Assembly: GCA_944990035.1 (NCBI GenBank)
Contig: CALYLX010000034.1
Coordinates: 1-64,000 of the forward strand
Length of the DNA stretch: 64,000 nt
Direction: 5' to 3'
DNA from: Clitopilus passeckerianus
Taxonomy: Eukaryota; Basidiomycota; Agaricomycetes; Agaricales; Entolomataceae
Shown in pieces: positions 36,556 through 49,487 of the stretch; within the stretch, counting starts at the first letter, position 1; every line of letters begins with the position of its first letter. The notes below the pieces were generated by a model. It had not been told where the DNA came from. It worked only from the letters and a program-made list of their open reading frames with translations, and did no database searches. The position numbers and the translations under genes are program-made.

Positions 36556-39500
36556 TCAGCTTGGTCCATCTCTGCCACCTTTCCGTACACCGCCCCGCAG
36601 CTCGAATAACACCATAATCTCTTCTGAATCCGCATGATCCAAGGGTGTTAAACCTTCGTCATCTTCCTCGTTGAGGTTTGCTCCAAAGTCCAGGAGTGCA
36701 TTTATGACGTAAAGCTGTGCGAGGACGGGTGGACCCTTCATACAAGTCTCCGCTGCCCACGATATTGGTGTACGTCCTGAACCATCTCGGGAATTCGGGT
36801 CAGCACCTTTTTTCAATAGACGGATTACGCCATCCACACTCCCCATCTCCGCTTCCCTCGATAAAACGGTCCTGCCGTCGTCGGATCTCTTTGAGACATC
36901 CATGTCCCAATCGGAATCATAGACGTCAGACTGCTCGGAGTACCATTCATACCCTCTCCCCTTCCCGTCGATGATACTTGTTGATGCACCAAGAGTTTTC
37001 AACGCCTCTACGGTTCTTAGGCGTGCACCAAGGAGGGCATGAAACAAGGGAGGCCGGCCTTCGTTGTCCAAGGAGTTAATATCGACGCCATTTACCTGGA
37101 TCAACCTTTCCACAATCTTGACGCTTCCGCTTTCGGCAGCGTATGAGAGAGGCGTTCGTCCCCACTTGTCGCGTGAGTCTGCATTTACGGATCCACTTTC
37201 CAGCAATAAGTCGGCCATCTGACATGACGTATCATCGGACTTCCAACATTCAAGTGCTGCTATATATGACAGTGGGGTACGGGCGTCCATATCCGGATGG
37301 TCCGTTCGAACTTTTCCAGTGTTGAGTAAGAGTCGGACCATATTCGGGTTCCTGCAGTACGACAGGGGGGTGCAGCCAGTATCGTCGGGGACGTCAACGA
37401 GTTCAGGAGCAAGTTCTAACATTGCTGCTACGACTGAATCCATCTCGCCTTCAACGGCATAGGAGAGTAGTGTTCTGCCATCATCTCGGAAATTAGGGAT
37501 GAGGGGTTCCTTCTGCAGCAGTATGGAGGCGATCGGCTCGTTCCCCATGGTGATTGCGTACGTCAGAGGGGTTTGGTCTGGAATGACTTCCGCCGCATAG
37601 TCCAGGCGATTGTCAGCTACCAGAGCAGCGACCGCCGAAGTCCTCTTGTTGTATATTGCTAGCCAAAGTGCCGTGAAATTGTCCACGGGATGCTTCACAT
37701 TGAGGTTTATGTTATCCCTCATCAACAGTTCGCAAACGATTTCCTCACTTCGTCTTGAGGCGGCAAGCATCAACGGAGTAAATCCTCCTAAGACAGGCCG
37801 ATTGGCGTCTACATCGCAGCGACATAAAAGGAGCTTGACGACCTCCACATTCCCCTTGATGACAGCCAGTGACAGAGGAGTCAGGCCGGTTTGGGACTCC
37901 AGATCTGCATTGATTCTGGGGTTCGCGAGGAGCAGGTTGACGCAGTTCTTTGAATCGCACCAAATGGCGATTGAAAGTGGGGAAAGGCGCTGAGTACCGA
38001 GAGTCACATTGGGATCGGTGCCCGAACGAAGCAGGATTGTTAACAGGTGGGGAAGGTCCAGCGTCAACGCGACCCATATGGCATGGAAGTTATGGTGAAC
38101 TTTCCATGCTCCTATCCCGTTGCCGAACATATGATTAACGTCCGTACCATACGCAGTTAGCGTTGACTGTGTAAGAAGCTGGGAGACAGCGAGATATATT
38201 GGCTCTGCAACTGCCAAATCTTGGACAGAATGGAGGCCGGGAAATATCTCCTTTTCAGCCTTTTGGAGATGGTGATGGAAGTGCTCTTGTATATATCTAT
38301 AGAGCGGTCGGTGAAGGCAAACAACTAGCCCAAACCCCCAGCTTTCTAGGTGCAATGGTAGTTGTGGTGCCGGCCAAGAAAGGTAAATGGCGAACATCTT
38401 GACCAGCATGTAGTCAGCAGACGGGAATTCGGATTCTCTAATCCGCTCAAAGAAAGTCTGAGCCGTCATGTCTGTACGAAGAAGAACTTCTCAGGAAAGG
38501 ACAGACCGAAATGCACGCGAAACTCACGGATGAGGTGTACCCGATTCGTTTTCGAGTTGATGACAACCAGACCCGCGCATGCTGCAGTGATAATGTCGGC
38601 AGTGTAAAGATAATCCTCCCAATCGGAGCCTCGATCGGGACCAGTTGACAATGCATGGGTAATCTCTTCGACAGACAAGCTACGAAATGTCGTTGTGACG
38701 AGCATCAATGTGTTCAAGGCAAGATCCCGGCGGTGTTCGTCTTGTTCCTTGATCCTTCGTATGGTTTGTAGGTATGCTGGGTCAATCTCATTAGCCAGGC
38801 TATCCAGATTTCGTCGAATTTGGCCAATGTTCAATAGGCTTCCAATGGCATTCATATGCAGCTCTGCTAAAAGGAATCTGAACCGGATAACTATAACTAA
38901 GGGTACGGTGGTTCAAGAAACTGTGCGTACCGCTCCTTTGATGCTTCCATCACTTTAGCCACAACCAAATCGGAGATTCTTGCCGCAAATGGAACCTCCT
39001 TCTGAATGCGACCACGAATGTAGGATTCCATATCGGCCGAAGCGCTATGGATTGGAATGATCATTGCTCCAGCATTCAAAAAAATCGATTCCATTGACCC
39101 TATAGCACGCGATGTAACCATCAACTTCAGGTCTGAAATCGACAGGAGCGTCTGGAGGAGTACCCGGATAGCACTATCAGAGTAGTTGAGGAGGTACTCG
39201 TCAAGGGCATCCAGTATAACAAATGCCCCTCCAGATTGTCGAATTGCAGAGCTTAGCACGGCATGAAATTGTGTTCCGACAAGAGCCGACGCGCTCCTCG
39301 TAGACGAGTAGTATTCGTAAACGACCTGAAACGCCCCTGGATTTTCGCAAAGTTGCCTGAGGATAGATCCGAAGACATGGCATTCGTTCTGGTCTGCCTG
39401 GCGCTTGTAATTGAAGTATATAAAGCAGACAGGGAGTTGCTGCTGTCGCTGTAGGTGGTCCACAACCACAGAGCTTTCGAGGTTACTCAGAATAATGCGA

Positions 39501-40352
39501 AGGTGACGCGTCGAGGATGACATACGAGATAACGGTTTTTCCTACACCAGCTGTAACGACGTAAGTGAACGTCCTGACCTATGCCTCGGAAAAACTTACG
39601 AATGCCAGGGCACCAGATAATTCTTCTCTCTTTTTCTTCGACCCACACTTGAAGCTCAGAAGATTTCAGAAACCAGTCTCCCGTGTGGTTACACCGTTTT
39701 AGGAACGTTTCCTTCTGCATTGGGACGTAATCATAGCCGCAAAGCCACTCCTTGATCTTGCCCTTGTCGGCCGCTAAGTAGATAATCAGATTTCTGGACG
39801 ATCTTGAACAGTGGGTTAAACCTACCGGAGGTTATATTATCTATGAAAGCGTTACACTTTAGTCCCAGATATGAATTCCCAACGCGATTGACTCACAAGT
39901 GTACGAATCACCATGGACTTCAATGAAGCGGGAGTTGGAGTAGTCGAAGAAATGCTAGGGAAGTAGATGTCGCCTCAAAATTCCATTTACTGCATTCTAA
40001 AACTTACGCTTTCTGCCTTGTGGCAGGTACCTACGCTCCTTTCCTGTAAGTACGCTGGTGGAGAAGGGTGAGCTCTGCAGAGGGTGATTTCTTCGGTACT
40101 CTTACAAGATTTATACAGGTCTTCAAAGGAGCCCAGTTCCCAGCACTTCAAGAGCATAATACGGAGGTCATTATCTGAGGCAAGTAACTGGCGACATTTT
40201 CTCCAGTCGAGATACTCTTGATCAAGGTGGACATCCGGAGACCGTCGAATAACATCACTGAGTAAACAAGCCTCGAGTATTCGCTTGAACGATGGAGGGG
40301 TATTCGTATAGTCACTCCATGAGAATTCTTCAAATCTTCCGCCATCTGGCAT
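36556..40352 (-). CDS. NACHT-ankyrin (STAND/NLR-like) protein, copy 1
   Basis: A multi-exon gene for roughly 1,150-1,200 residues. The N-terminal helical region has FSWSDYTNTPPSFK and KCRQLLASDNDLR. A short exon encodes SRFIEVHGDSYT, then a 15-nt exon (39826-39840), then DYVPMQKETF-KR-TGDWFLKSSE leading to the P-loop. The P-loop CPGIPGVGKTVIS is assembled across two introns. The NACHT core has the Walker B FVILDALDEY and sensor LMVTSR, then a winged-helix-like linker. The C-terminal 640 residues (single exon, 36556-38469) hold about 12 ankyrin repeats with TPLSYA-type helices. Such NTPase-repeat proteins are fungal NLR-like receptors implicated in non-self recognition and programmed cell death. 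Start chosen at 40352 by comparison with copy 2. It appears intact. Confidence 0.82.
39826..39840 (-). other. 15-nt micro-exon of NACHT-ankyrin copy 1
   Basis: On the minus strand ATAATATAACCTCCG is flanked by TTTCATAG and GTAGGT. It encodes the Tyr-Asn-Ile-Thr-Ser junction in phase. The paralog at 48382-48396 has an exon of identical length and phase, supporting both. Confidence 0.7.
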
Positions 40353-42562
40353 GGCTGGAACTGCGAGATTTTGGTAAGAATGTGGGGAGAGCAAAGGTTA
40401 ACAGCTTCTGAACAGCTTCCTCAAACATCAAGCTTAGGTCGTCGGCCAAGGCCAAGCCCACGAGTCAAAGGTGTTGGACAACAGGGCCAAACAACCTGTT
40501 ATGGCTAGAGAATGCTGTTCGCCAACCTCCTTAGTTGATCTACATACCGGCCAGCTTCAAAGATGCCGGAAAACGACTTTCAAAGTAGGAGGGCTTCTTT
40601 AAGCAGACGTGAAACCCCCAAATGTTTCACAATTTCATGTCTGAATCTTTTGGTAGATGGCCCCAAGGATGCGCCTTCCACATTCCTGCTCTTCGTCACA
40701 ATTCTGGGTCAAGACCAACAACAGCAAGTTGTTGACAGTACAGCGAACGCTTGTCTTGCCAGGTGTCCCTCCCAACCCCTCGGCATCCCACGAAGGCAAC
40801 GATAACCCTCGACAACGACTTTTTCGTCCTACTGGCCAGGCAATCGCCTGCAAATGCAAGTCAATGGTCACCAGCCCCAAGTGCCGGTGTCGAGGCATTT
40901 GCTGTTCAGCGCTTCAGCCTTAGCGCATGCCCACTCCAACTCCAAATGTTCAAGAATGTCAAGCAACCTTTGTTGTGGTGTTTGTTGCTCTTGCTCATGG
41001 ACACTACTGGTCGTCTTTGGCACTAGCGCCAGGACATGGATCAATAAAGCCATCAACAGTAGCATCCTAGCTGATGGTTGTGCTGAACCTCCACGAACTC
41101 GATCCCGAATGTTTCCACCCATCCCAGGTTAAGGGCAGACTGGTGTCGTACTGGGGGTTGCGACGCACGGGTAGGAAGAGTGGGAGAAAGCTACAGGGAA
41201 TCATTGGCGGAGGTGGAAGCTTGCCCCAGATGCTACATCGTTTGGACCTCACGACCAATTCACCGCATGCTCTCTCCCTCACTGGCATCATTCCCGCCCT
41301 ATCTTCCTACGAGAATACCGTATCTTCATGGAAACTGCCTTGACAGGCTATGTACCCGTCACTCTATGGCTGCCTCTGTCACACCATCTTGGGTCAAAAC
41401 CGACGACGCTACATAAATCAACAACATTCCTGGCACCTGCCAGTTGAGCTTCGCGCTTCCCCCGTCCTTTCCATCTCATGCTCACGATACAACCAGATGT
41501 CATTCTGCTCATCTGTGCCGTATATCCTCGCAAATTGAGATGACGGCCACCGTACCCCACCATGGCGCTAAGCAGGATTAGGGCGCTTCTCAGCTGCGCT
41601 TGAACCTGGCACCCTTCAGCAACCCAACCCAGCTGCTTCGTTGAGTGTACGCCGTCACTTCCTCCATGAAGCCCGTCCAGGGTCTACTCGGGCCAAACAA
41701 TGTACCTTGGCCACGCAGCAGTCGTCAGACCGCCCCAGTGGTGGGCCTGAACTCTTTCGGAATTCACGCAAACGGAGCTCCCAGCAGGGCTGAGGATCCG
41801 ATAGCCCAGCCTCCTCAAGAGGCGTCGCCTATCCCCCCATACATCAACGTCAATACCACCAAGTTCAGACTGGCGGTCATCATCTGCGTAGGCACCAGCA
41901 CTCGATGCCGACCTCCCGTCCCCAACCAGGCTGCTGGTAGCCTCAAGCTCGCTGGTACACCCCTACCGGTCCTCCTCCAACTCCAATTTCACGCCCCTGC
42001 TGTACACCTCTCCTACTGGTTCTTAATGAGGATGTGGATGCCGCCGTGGTGACATGATTGATGGCCATCGTCCTATACAGGATTTCGCCAGCAGCAACGT
42101 GGACCTGACATATCTTGGAAGGAATTCACGAGTCCATGGCCACACCTGATCTAGGGGCAGGGATTATGCTGCGAAGACGGGTTTCGGGGATCAAATAGGC
42201 GGGAAAAGGAATGCAATTTCACACCAGAGGCTGCAATCGTTTATATCATCACTGTTGTTATCCGATTCCCCCCTTCTACTTTTTGTGAACAGTTACTATT
42301 ACCTTGATGTTCAATACAGTAGATTTGTCGCAATTCTTTGACACATACTGCACAATTTCCTCATTTGCATCGTCCCTCTGGCCCATAGTTCGTACATCTC
42401 GCCTTATAGCGAGGTAAACCCAACTTTTTGGGCAGCCTCGGATTCGTTCTAGCAGTACAACGACCTCGTCCTTCGTGTATGCCCCTTTGAGGCAGATATA
42501 CGTCCTGTACGGCCACCCTTACTTATAGTAGGTCCTTCGAAGGAGCGAAATCATCCCTTAGC
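40353..42562. other. 2.2-kb spacer between the two NACHT blocks
   Basis: Upstream region of NACHT-ankyrin copy 1. Several overlapping open frames occur (40657-40923, 40868-41122, 41645-42052), rich in Pro, Cys and Ser, without a recognisable domain. The sequence may be decayed genic DNA; no confident copy of the flanking blocks was found in it. Confidence 0.35.
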
Positions 42563-44450
42563 CTAAATCGCGTCGGTTGAGCGGTCCGAAGGATCCCGAA
42601 GACGCTGCACAATAAGGACAAACAGCCTCCCACCAGCTTTTTGAGCACCATCACGGTCTGCCGAACGAGCTTTCTTGCTGAACGAACCAACGAAACCCTG
42701 TCCGACGGGGAACATGCTCATATCTCGGTAACAATGCTGCCCCGGAATATTCGGCCCATAATCTCCCCACAGTAGGTCGTCCATCACCTTGCCCGTTTTT
42801 GCACATTCAACTGACTCGGGCTGCTAGGCAAAAAACGATTGTATTCTTCCTTCGGCGGCGCAAGCCCCTTGTTCTCAATAGTATGAACACAACGACACTG
42901 GATACCGGGCCCATAGACCTCTTTCTGGCGCCGTCTGAAGTCGAAGCTTGAAGGAATGTGTGTGTCGACACCCGCCACAATACCAAGCCATCGACCTCCT
43001 CCAGGTAGCCCAATCCCGTTTTTCTTTGAGCAACATGAAGCTGATCTGCTTGCTGTGCTTGTAGCTCTCAAGGACGTCAACATGGCCAAAGATGTGGTGA
43101 TCAGACCTCTGTCACTCGATGAGCTGCGGCCAAAATGGATCTCTGCAAAATCGCCTCCAGGGTCTTCAAGGTCTGCTCCTGGCTCACCGAAATGCGCCTA
43201 CGCTGCTAGGGGTGACCATGCTCTGCATTTAAAAGGTTTGTCGTAGGTCTTGGTCGTCACCAGCCAACGGTACTGACCTGCAATCTTTTCGGTTACAGAC
43301 AATCCCACCAAGGCATAAGGCACCAGATTAGCGCTCCCATAGGCTCTCAAAACCGTACTGCTGTCGTTCCATCCTCCGAGCTGCCCTTGAGCCTTTACAA
43401 CGCCAAGTTCAAATGCGACACCTACAAGCCTCGGCCATATATCAAGCTTTTGCTATGAACGCGTGAAGCTGACGTTCCTCCTCAAGAAACTGGTTCTACC
43501 ATGCTGCCTACCACAACTTTACACCGTCTTGTACGAGCCACCTCACCCGGCTCTATACTTACCCATGTGGACTCCTCCGAACTGGTTGTCCCTTGGGTAT
43601 TTCTTGCTGTCCCGAAACCTGGAGGTTCGTTGCCACCACGTTGCTCTTGCTGACCGGCTGACATACCAATCACCCATAGTTGTGCAACTCTGTGTCTTGC
43701 ACCCAGCGGCGCTCGTGCCAGCTGCTCTAATAGAGGATGGCGAACCTATCGTAGAAGATGCGCCAGCTGTACGGCATTCGACGATACCCACCGGGACCGG
43801 AGACTGCAATTTCTGCCCACTACACCTCGCAGCCGACTTCGTCGTTGCTCCCTGTACGAAGCCACAACCAGGTCCCGAAGCTGTTCCTAGAGGTATACAT
43901 CGCTTTCCTCCACAGTACCTGATTGTACTAACATCTCCCTCTCAGAACTCGATTTTGATGCATCTCAAGATACTCCCAACTTTGCCAGTTATTGCCTCCT
44001 CGGCAAACGCTACATTTAAAACTTGCAGGGTAAGGTTTGTTCGCTTCGTCTGGTCCCCCGACCTAAAGCTCATATGATGTCTCAAAGGTTGGAAACTCAA
44101 CCTATGCCCCCTCAACGATATGGGCTCGTTGTCGTTTTTGCTGTCGTTTTTGCTGTCAATGCTGCCATGCTCTACCTAGCTAGCGCTACGCCATCAGCAT
44201 CGATTCCTGGGTTTTATGGAGAGTTTGAGGTATGTTTAATCGTTTCTGCAAATTGAACATTCGACTGAGGAGGAATGATTTTCAGGTTCATGAATGCACC
44301 TCGGGTTCCGAAATCAAACTCGGAAATCGATGCGACGATTACGCGTTGTCGGCACAGCAGAGAGTTCTATCTTACAGAATATGTCCTCAGCCTACGACCG
44401 TTCGCGATAAAATACCATACCGTTGATATTTTCCGGAACCAATCGTCCTA
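42563..44450. pseudogene. decayed gene segment, copy 2 of tandem block
   Basis: Counterpart of 34481-36480, about 8.06 kb away. A minus-strand reading is locally very gene-like (VMDDLLWGDYGPNIPGQHCY, then MSMFPVGQGFVGSF, ending QRLRDPSDRSTDAI). It connects upstream to SSFDFRRRQKEVYGPGIQC only if one base is lost or gained at a T homopolymer near 42835 and two bases near the CACACACA at 42960. Plus-strand patches (SPKCAYAARGDH; APCTKPQPGPEAVPRG) are also shared with copy 1. Both copies carry different lesions, so the segment is probably a pseudogene pair. No family was recognised. Confidence 0.5.
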
Positions 44451-44800
44451 AAACCATTGGTCCTGTTTCTGTATTCTTCCTCTCCATATACGTACAATAT
44501 TGATCGCGACGAACGCCACTTTTCGCCATTCGCATAATGAAGTAACGTATCATTCGCTACAAACCACCATCTACGTATCCTCAGATGACGTTTACTATAA
44601 CCATACGTGGCTACAGTGAGAACTGGGACACCTTCTACAGTATACTATTGCGTACCCAGTTGGTACAAACAAGAACTCTTCTCCTCTCCCTATGGAATAA
44701 ATGTACATCCTGCAGCTCATTAAGCCAGAGTACGCCAAATCAATTGGGCAATACTCACCTTCTTTTAGCTGTTTAGTGTCACCTCATCCGAATCGCAGAT

Positions 44801-47800
44801 CTAATCCGACCCCGCTTCCAGAATCGACTTCTGTGCTTTGGGGCGAGAACGCATCGCGCCATGCGCCTCAAGGAAGTCCACCATGACCCCGTTCTTGCAA
44901 TGATCAAGAGGTGTCAGCTCCCCACTGTCTCGGGCATTGATATCGGCCCCTGCCTCGAGTAGTCTAAGGGCGGTACTGGTATACAGCTCGCTAGACCACC
45001 ATTCCTGACTTTCCACGTCAGGATCACGGAATCCGGCGACATAATGGAATGCGGATCGGCCATTCCTGTCTTTGACACTGGGATTGGCGCCGTGCTCGAT
45101 TAGGACCTCGACAGTCCATTCATTCCCGTTCTTGGCAGCATTCATCAAGGGTGTTACACCATCTTTGTCGGGGGAGTCGATATCCTGAAGTTTATCCAAA
45201 GCTAACACCAGAGGCCCAAGCCAACCAACGTCGGTTGCATGCCACAGTGGTGTTCGACCTTGCCCATCGCAGTTATTCCAATCTGCTCCATGTTTCAGAA
45301 GCGATTCCACAATCCGGTCGTGCTTGGATCGAATGGCAGCACAGAGCGGTGTCATCTTATCTCTCCCTTGCTTCCCTTCTACGTCTGCCCCATGCTGCAG
45401 CAGCACCTCTATGCTCTCCGAGTGTCCCCACTGAATGGCAGCCAAAAGTGGTGTATATTCTTCGTGATCCTGACCATCGATCGCCGCACCCGCATCCAGA
45501 AGAGTCTTGATCAACCCAGCGGGAGTATACCATCTTTCGAGTGCATGGAATAAAGGGGTCCTGCCTCCATTATCTCTAATATCCAGGGGAGCACCGTTCT
45601 GGATAAGAAGGGATATTATGCACGCATATGTTGCCATAACTGCGTGAGAAAGGGGTGTTCTGCCCTCTATGTCTTTGGACGCTATGTTCACTGCGTTGGT
45701 TCGAAGAAGGGAGTTGACGGTATGCTCTGCCCCGCGTTCGGCAGCAAATGACAGAGGGGTACGGCCAGATTTCTCTGGCAGATCGGGGCTAGCACCCATG
45801 GCGATAAGGGCGTCAACGATTCGTTCTGAGTCCCACCCAGACCTCGACGCATAGATCAGTGGTGTGTACCCATCCGAATCTCTTGAATCTACGTCAATAC
45901 CGGGGATTTCTAGGAGCAGTTTGACTATCTCTAAATGGAGCCCATCTGCTGCGTAAGAGAGTGGGGTTCGGCCGTCGTTATCGGGGAGGTCCGCCTTGGA
46001 GGGAGCCGCAAGTATGATCTGACTAGCTGTACTAGTCATTCCGTTTCCGGCTGCCCATGAAAGCAGTGTTCGTCCGGATTTATCTCGAAAATCGGGATCG
46101 AGAGAGTCCCGAATGAGAAGGAGGTCGAGGATTGTCTCGTTGCCCTCAGCTATGGCTAAACCAAGAGGTGTCAAGCCTTCATCGTCAACACGAGTACATT
46201 CCACGCGGGGATCCTCGATGAGAATGGAGATAATCTCTCGTTGGCGATACCGGACAGCATAAAACAATGGAGTGCGACGGAGGTTATTGGAGGCGTTGAC
46301 ATTTACACCATCTCTTCCTAGCAAGACCTTCACGATGTTGACCTGGCCGTAAGAGACCGCCATATGAAGAGGGGTAAACCCGTTTTTATTACTGGAGTTA
46401 ACGTCTACCTTCTCGTTCTCCAACAGGATTTTGACAATGTCGAGATTCCCGTGGCGTGAGGCAATTGCCAAAGGCGAGTTTCCGTCAACGTCGGGAGCAT
46501 CTACCTCAATTGAGTCTAGACTCAAGAGATAACGAGTAGAGTCGATGGCCCCAACCCGAACGGCACAGGTGATGGGAGTGAATTGAGAGCAGTCTTCACG
46601 GACATCCGCACTACCACCCCTGTTAAGGATGTGTTTGAGAGTGATAGGAAGATTCATAGTGGCGGCAAAATGGGAATCACTCCATTGGTGGGACTGCCAA
46701 TCTTCGAGAGGAATGTGTCCGCTGCCGGCACACAAAGTAACCATTAATTGGACGCCTCGATCAAGATAGGGGCCTAGCAGCTGCGGAAGGTCATCCTGAC
46801 ACGGCTTAAGATGAGACTCAAAGTGCTCTTCCATGTATCGAATTAGAGGAAGGCGATCGATGGATGTGTAGGCTTTAGAAACCATTTTCTCTTGAAGGTC
46901 GAATATATCGTCGAGCGCCAAGTACCTGAAGCAGGCTTGTGTTATCACCAGATCAGCCTTCGGGAAGTATACTTCCCTGGTCCTCTCGAAAAATTCTTGT
47001 GTGGTGTGGTCTGTGTAAAGTGTGCTTAGCCAGGGCTATGGCATTGCGAGAAGTCACATACGAACGAATTGGACCAGACCTAACTGCTCATTGAAAACGA
47101 CCAGTCCAGCGCAGACAGAAGTAATAAGCTCCTCGGGGTAGAGGTATTCATGAACGGTCCGTCGTCCCGGAGTGGCAGCAAGGGCGTGTTGTAACTGAGC
47201 TAGGGTCAAATTCTTCCGTGTACAAGCCACCCAGGTTAGAATTTCATGAGCAAGTTGTCGATGGCGCTCCCCTTGCTCTGCAATCCTATATATCGCCTGC
47301 TGATAAACCTGGTCCACCTCTTCTGACAAAGATGCCAGTGTATCTCGAATCTCGCCGACTGTGAGTCGACTAGAGACGGAGTCCATATGCAACCTTGCCA
47401 CCAAAAAGCTGGAATTGTCAGCGTGGTAGCCTCCCAACGAGATTGAATTGACTTTACCGTTGTTTAGCAGATTCCTTTATGTGCGTGATAATTGTTTCTT
47501 CCATCCTCAATTGAAAGCTACGCGAGAGTTCGGTAGAGATTCGATGTCTCAGATATCTTTCTATGTCCTCGTCGGTAGTCTGTATCTCTTGACGGACGGT
47601 TTCTGAATCGCTGAAGATGCGTTTCATATGGCCAATTATCCGAGAGGTCACCATAAGCTTCAGGTTCGGAATACCCAGAAGAGAGTCCCGCAATGCTTCC
47701 ACTGCATCATCAGAGTACGGTTCTAGGTACTCGTCAAGTGCGTCGATGACTACATAGATCTGGTGGATCTCTTGAGTGACTATCGCGAAAATATTCATGA

Positions 47801-48915
47801 AGTCGCCCAGGGTTGGATGGGAGCACGCGGGGTAGTGTTGATTGTAAAAGCTATCAAGAGCTTCCCGAGAGGGTATGTATCGCTCGTACAGCTGCCGCAG
47901 AATGCTTCCGATGATATGAGCCAACGATTGCTTCTGCCGATTCTTATAGTTCAGGTAAACAAAGCACACTGGGACGTGGCCGCGCTTCTCGAGGTGACGG
48001 ACAGTGATTGATCTGGGTTCGATCGGTCGATAAAGGTGTGGAGGTTGTGACGTTTTGGAGAAGGCTCACGATATGACTGTCTTGCCAACTCCAGCTAGGG
48101 GAGGTTGATGTAAGAACAGGGAGCCATGAATCGAAGAACTGCCGCTCACGTATTCCGGTGCACCAAAGGACACGTTTCCCGTCGTCCTTCAACCATTCTT
48201 CAAGATTCCGAGAGCCAAGGAACCAATCTCCTGTCCCTTCAACACGTTTGGAGTATGAGTCTCTCTGGATACGACCGTAGTCGGTATCAGAGAACCATTT
48301 CTCAACGTGGCTCCTTCCATCTGTGGAAGCGCTCAATTCCCTGACCGGGTTGAGGGGCCGAACTAAGTGGGCTTAGCTTACTGGGATAATAGTTATCTGT
48401 TGGCGTCCTTTAGTTCGTTCGAATGAATTACCCTGAACGAGGCCTCACATGTGCAGGTATACGCATCTCCATGAACCTCCGTAATTGTAGAACCATAGTG
48501 ATTAGTCGTGGTGGGCGGTTTTGCTGTTGTTTCGTCTTCCTAAGCGTCAGTTTCGCTGTCCTTGGCGAAGATTCATACCGCTCTTACCCAAGGGCTTCCG
48601 CAGTATCTCTACACAGAAGAATCAATCATGGCCTATAAGTCCAGACAAAGGTGTAGCCTACATACCGGAGTCACGAACTCTGTCGAAAGAACCTTGCTTC
48701 CAACAGTTTAATAATCGACGCCGAAAAGCTTCATCTGTGGTTAGTAGTTCGGAGCATTTCTGCCACTGAGTGTATTCCTCGTTTAGCTGATCCTTTGATC
48801 TCGTAACGATCTGCATGAGCAGAAGGCTTGCTATCTGAGGTTTGAAGGCGCTTGGTGTGGAATTGTATGCTTCCCAGCTAAACTCATTTAAGATAGAGTC
48901 GTCTATGTCTGCCAT
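44801..48915 (-). CDS. NACHT-ankyrin (STAND/NLR-like) protein, copy 2
   Basis: Paralog of the gene at 36556-40352, roughly 1,200 residues. The N-terminal region (FSWEAYNSTPSAFK, EYTQWQKCSELLTTD) matches copy 1. A short exon with TITEVHGDAYT, a 15-nt exon (48382-48396) and KRVEGTGDWFLGSRN precede the P-loop CTGIPGVGKTVIS, which is split by introns as in copy 1. The Walker B is YVVIDALDEYLEP, the sensor LMVTSR. The last exon (44801-46948, 715 codons) holds about 16 ankyrin repeats, more regular than in copy 1 (DNDGRTPLSYAADGLHLEIV type). Start ATG at 48915 gives MADIDDSILNEFSW. It is expected to be a cytoplasmic NTPase receptor whose ankyrins bind the trigger. It appears intact, with repeat number differing from copy 1. 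Confidence 0.84.
48382..48396 (-). other. 15-nt micro-exon of NACHT-ankyrin copy 2
   Basis: On the minus strand ATAACTATTATCCCA sits between CCAACAG and GTAAGC. It encodes Tyr-Asn-Tyr-Tyr-Pro plus one base and is equivalent to the exon at 39826-39840 in copy 1. Confidence 0.7.
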
Positions 48916-49487
48916 AGATAGCTACAGTGGGCGCAGGTCGAAGAAAAGCAGTGGAACGGATGATTACTTCAACGCGCTAGGTTATCTGAGATTAATGATT
49001 CATCTGCACAGCCTGTTTAACGAGTCCTTATCGTGACGGCGGTACAACCGGTGCAGACTATCCCCATGATGATGAAGGGACGAGGTTGAACTCAAATCAT
49101 CACTCCGAAGCACATGACTGATGACTGATGTCAGCAAGAGTCTCTACGCAAAAGTGAACAAATGTCAGAGGCTACAGACGACCCAACTTCGGGTTTTATT
49201 CAAAACTCTTCGTCTTAGGTCATATGCGCACGACATAGGTACGGCGATATGTCAGTCCTGGAGATGAATGATAGGTTAGAGGGCTTCATATTCATTACAC
49301 CAGCGCGCTGTAAAACTCAGTATGTAATTCATATGATACACGGGTACGTGTGGCATTGATGTATGGTCAGTATAGCGGAGTAGTGTGGTTGCGGTACGCA
49401 TTTAGGGAGAGTAGAACTGGGTGATCGTACGAGGCTCGGAGGGATCAACTACTATATATTAAAGTCATCCTGGAAAAGCGACTACGC
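48916..49487. other. intergenic, nothing noticed
   Basis: Upstream of NACHT-ankyrin copy 2; AT-richer, no open frame of interest. A direct repeat CATGACTGATGACTGATG occurs near 49112. Confidence 0.45.
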
